Assembly (NCBI GenBank): GCA_902805985.1
Contig: CADCUW010000145.1
Span: forward strand, 1-7,173
Length of the DNA stretch: 7,173 bases
Direction: 5' to 3'
Origin: an uncultured Rubrobacteraceae bacterium
Lineage (GTDB): Bacteria; Actinomycetota; Rubrobacteria; Rubrobacterales; Rubrobacteraceae
In this document: in pieces, positions 5,447 through 7,173 of the stretch
Layout of the letters: the number at the start of each line of letters is the position of its first letter
How positions within the stretch are numbered: the stretch's first letter is position 1
The notes under the pieces: generated by a model
Seen by the model: only the letters and a program-made list of their open reading frames with translations
Told to the model about the DNA's origin: nothing
The model's database searches: none
Position numbers and translations under genes: made by a program

Positions 5447-5689
5447 CATATGTCAGGTAGGTGTCGGAAAGCCCATACCGCCCACGCAACCCCTTCCCTC
5501 CCCTCATCCGTAGGGGATACGGAAGGTAGCGGGTCGCACCACTGGCTCCCCGGCCCTGTAGGGTGCCCGTTTGTTCCGTAGGGCGGGGTTCTTGGCCTCT
5601 ACCTTGTGACTTATGTATCGTTGTCCACCATGGCACCAAAGGGATGTTGAGCGCATCATTCAATTGCAGTATTTGTTACAGATTTCTTT
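5447..5689. other. Gene-free stretch upstream of the exported-protein pair
   Basis: No credible gene on either strand. GTAGGG occurs three times (near 5509, 5557 and 5577), and TCCGT/ACGGA can form a small hairpin (about 5507-5523). The part around 5600-5690 is more AT-rich than its surroundings and probably contains the promoter of the exported-protein pair; a weak candidate on the minus strand has TTTGGT, 17 bases, then TACATA. I would not assign it with confidence. Confidence 0.4.
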
Positions 5690-5730
5690 GCGAACTTCGG
5701 AGAACTCCCTCGGAGCGAAGTTCGCAGAAC
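5690..5730 (+). repeat. Palindromic repeat, partial inverted copy C
   Basis: GCGAACTTCG (5690-5699) and CGAAGTTCGC (5716-5725) form a perfect 10-bp inverted repeat with a smaller CTCC/GGAG stem inside the loop. The stretch from CTTCGGAGAAC to GCGAAGTTCGCAGAAC matches the minus strand of copy A almost base for base, so this is a partial copy in the opposite orientation to A and B. Confidence 0.6.
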
Positions 5731-5777
5731 CCGATTTCTCCGAAGTCCGCATAGCCCTGGTCCTATGCCGAGTGGAC

Positions 5778-5824
5778 TTCTTATGTGCAGGCAGGGAGGT
5801 ATCGTGGCTTAACGTACATAAGAA
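5778..5824. repeat. 9-bp perfect inverted repeat next to copy B
   Basis: TTCTTATGT (5778-5786) and ACATAAGAA (5816-5824) are perfect complements around a 29-base loop. The second arm ends one base before copy B begins. It is AT-rich compared with its surroundings. It could be a hairpin, a protein site or the terminal repeat of a degenerate insertion. Confidence 0.5.
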
Positions 5825-5825
5825 C

Positions 5826-5924
5826 CGGATAATACCGGCTGGAGGTATTACGCCTCCTTGCTAGCAAGCCCCACCGGACCGGGGGAGAGCGAACTTCGCT
5901 CCGAGGGGGTTCTCGGAGGTTCAG
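5826..5924 (+). repeat. Palindromic intergenic repeat, copy B
   Basis: About 99 bases matching copy A (3939-4048) in the same orientation and block order; B is shorter because some ten bases before GCGAACTTCGC are missing. Internal palindromes are TAATACC/GGTATTA (5830-5850), the perfect CTTGCTAGCAAG (5857-5868), and CTCCGAG/CTCGGAG (on the minus strand, 5900-5919). It starts 53 bases beyond the stop of the GAF/HD-GYP gene, so it lies in that gene's 3' region much as copy A does for the exported-protein pair. Confidence 0.7.
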
Positions 5925-5976
5925 CGGAAGCGGGTCACAGTCGTTTATGCCCCCCCGACTCCTCCGCTTGGGCACT

Positions 5977-7104
5977 TTACGCGCTCTCGGCCTCGCTTTT
6001 CAGCCGTTCCGCTTCCTCGCCCGAGAGCAGGCCGCGATCCCTCAAAACCCCGGCGAGCACCGGCACCACGCGCGGGTCGAACTGCAGGCCCACGTTCCGC
6101 CCGATCTCTTCGATGGCCTCTTCGGGACTCAACGCACCGCGGTAGGGGCGGTCGGACGACATGGCGTGCCAGGTGTCGCAGGCGTGAACGATGCGGCTGG
6201 GGAGCGGGATCTGTTCGCCCTCTAGCCCGTCGGGATAGCCTCCTCCATCCCAGCGCTCGTGCACGGCCCTGACCACGGGGTCGAGGTGGGCGAGGCCCTC
6301 GAGCGAACCCACCATGCTCGCCCCCACCTCGGCGTGCCTGCGCATCGCCTCCCGCTCGGAGGCATCGAGCGGCCCCGGCTTGTTGAGGATCGAATCGGGC
6401 ACCGCCAGCTTCCCGATGTCGTGGAGCAGGGCGCCCTGCTCCACGGCGGCGACCTCCTCCTCCGCGAGGCCCAGCTCTTTGGCCGTCCCCACGGCCAGCT
6501 CAACCACGCATCTGGAGTGGTCGCCGGAGTAGCCGTCGCGGGCATCGAGCGCGACCAGCAGCGCCCGCAGGCCGGCCGACTCGACCGCCAGGCGCCTCCT
6601 TCGTCCCTCTAGCTCTTCGCGCTCCAGGTACCCGGCCACCATGCGGGCGAGCACCCTCATGAACAGGGTGTCCCGGTCTTTCAGAGAGGGGTTGGGGGCG
6701 TGGCTCAAGGCGCACAAGGTGCCGTAGAGGCGGCCGTCGGAGAACCTGACGGGGATACCGGCGTAAGAGCCGATGTCCGCCGAGCCGGTCACCTCGAGGT
6801 CCTTGACGCGCACGTCGTTCCTGGCGTCGGGGATCAGATTCGGCAGGTACCCCGCCATCAGAAGCCGGCAGAAGGTGTTGTCCAGCGATATGCTCTCTCC
6901 CTCCCGCCAACCGAAGGACTCGGCATCGCCGATGAGCCTGCGGAACACCATGCGCTCCTCGGTGAACTCCGAGACGAAGGCTACGTCCATGCCAAGCTCA
7001 TCTCTGGCGGCGGCCAGCGCCCGCTCCACTACCTCCGGGGCACGCTCGGATGCTACCTCGGCCAGCTCCGTCAATGCGCCATGCAACCTGGCTTGCTCGC
7101 CCAC
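5977..7104 (-). CDS. GAF plus HD-GYP domain protein, probable c-di-GMP phosphodiesterase
   Basis: A 375-residue soluble signalling protein with no membrane segment. Residues about 20-160 are a GAF sensor domain (typical end: SYAGIPVRFSDGRLYGTLCAL, then LFMRVLARMVAGYL), followed by a short charged linker helix (161-176). Residues about 180-345 are an HD-GYP domain: GDHS (H196), LLHDIGK (H228, D229, K232), LNKPG (240-244), H257, HERWDGGGYPDGL (H282, D286, GYP 289-291), the metal ligand D310 and DRPYR (318-322). Such domains cleave cyclic-di-GMP, or act as related phosphohydrolases, at a di- or tri-metal centre. Where many members have HH before ERWDG this one has V281-H282, so it lacks one usual ligand. 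The start is GTG, with AGGGAGG six bases upstream. Bases 7105-7173 show only that ribosome binding site. The GAF ligand cannot be told from sequence. Confidence 0.9.
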   Translation of the reverse strand: MGEQARLHGALTELAEVASERAPEVVERALAAARDELGMDVAFVSEFTEERMVFRRLIGDAESFGWREGESISLDNTFCRLLMAGYLPNLIPDARNDVRVKDLEVTGSADIGSYAGIPVRFSDGRLYGTLCALSHAPNPSLKDRDTLFMRVLARMVAGYLEREELEGRRRRLAVESAGLRALLVALDARDGYSGDHSRCVVELAVGTAKELGLAEEEVAAVEQGALLHDIGKLAVPDSILNKPGPLDASEREAMRRHAEVGASMVGSLEGLAHLDPVVRAVHERWDGGGYPDGLEGEQIPLPSRIVHACDTWHAMSSDRPYRGALSPEEAIEEIGRNVGLQFDPRVVPVLAGVLRDRGLLSGEEAERLKSEAESA

Positions 7105-7173
7105 AGCGGGCCTCCCTTCGGCAGCCCGGCTACCCCTCTCTTCCGGTGGAGGCCCGTGGGCTTTGCGCCCCCG

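Noticed and set aside
5433..5663. 76-residue minus-strand open frame upstream of the exported-protein pair
   Set aside because: No ribosome binding site, no family resemblance, basic low-information composition, and it covers the likely promoter region.
5648..5676. Plus-strand promoter TTGAGC, 17 bases, TATTTG
   Set aside because: Only weak hexamer matches and no plus-strand gene downstream.
5890..5924. Copy B hairpin as intrinsic terminator of the GAF/HD-GYP gene
   Set aside because: The CTCCGAG/CTCGGAG stem is followed on the minus strand by CGAAGTTCGC rather than a U tract, so termination is not shown, though a U-poor mechanism is not excluded.
1..7173. CRISPR array, rRNA, or insertion sequence with transposase
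   Set aside because: No regularly spaced identical repeats, no rRNA-like sequence and no transposase-like protein on either strand.

Overview
This is a GC-rich window in which every gene I can support lies on the minus strand, so transcription runs from high to low coordinates. The base composition, frequent GTG/TTG starts, strong purine-rich ribosome binding sites, the DUF3854-type replication protein and the GAF/HD-GYP and single-receiver signalling proteins suggest a deep-branching actinobacterium, most likely Rubrobacter or a relative. That placement is inference from family resemblance, not a database result.

Reading in the direction of transcription, 7104-5977 is a soluble GAF plus HD-GYP protein, probably a cyclic-di-GMP phosphodiesterase or related phosphohydrolase. 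About 580 bases without a gene follow (5394-5976), rich in short inverted repeats. Next come two exported proteins 33 bases apart: a small barrel-like protein (5393-4848) and a 233-residue protein of a 'WWQWAL' family (4814-4113), closed by a good intrinsic terminator (4085-4051). Another non-coding stretch (4050-3716) carries a second copy of the repeat. A single-domain response regulator (3715-3239) follows, whose true start may be an ATA codon.

The left half looks like the replication and early-control module of a plasmid or integrative element. An excisionase/MerR-type helix-turn-helix protein (3012-2452) lies downstream of a near-consensus promoter overlaid by an array of GACA/TGTC half-sites. 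After a 170-base gap comes a 623-residue DUF3854/Toprim-like replication protein (2281-410), then two tiny genes coupled to it by TGATG and GTGA stop/start overlaps (410-186 and 189-7). No integrase, transfer or partition gene is visible, so the kind of element is unsettled. Its right edge, if it has one here, would lie about 3013-3238.

Three non-coding signals deserve attention. (1) Inside the replication gene, a perfect 15-bp inverted repeat (1156-1170 and 1238-1252) shares its axis, base 1204, with a perfect 5-bp hairpin; this is a candidate origin or regulatory site. (2) In the gap before the replication gene, the opposite strand has an extended -10 promoter (TGCTATAAT) followed about 35 bases on by a hairpin with a U-rich tail, which would make a roughly 60-nt antisense RNA resembling plasmid copy-control RNAs. 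(3) A roughly 100-bp palindromic repeat occurs twice in direct orientation (3939-4048, 5826-5924), with an inverted partial copy at 5690-5730, on both sides of the secreted-protein pair.
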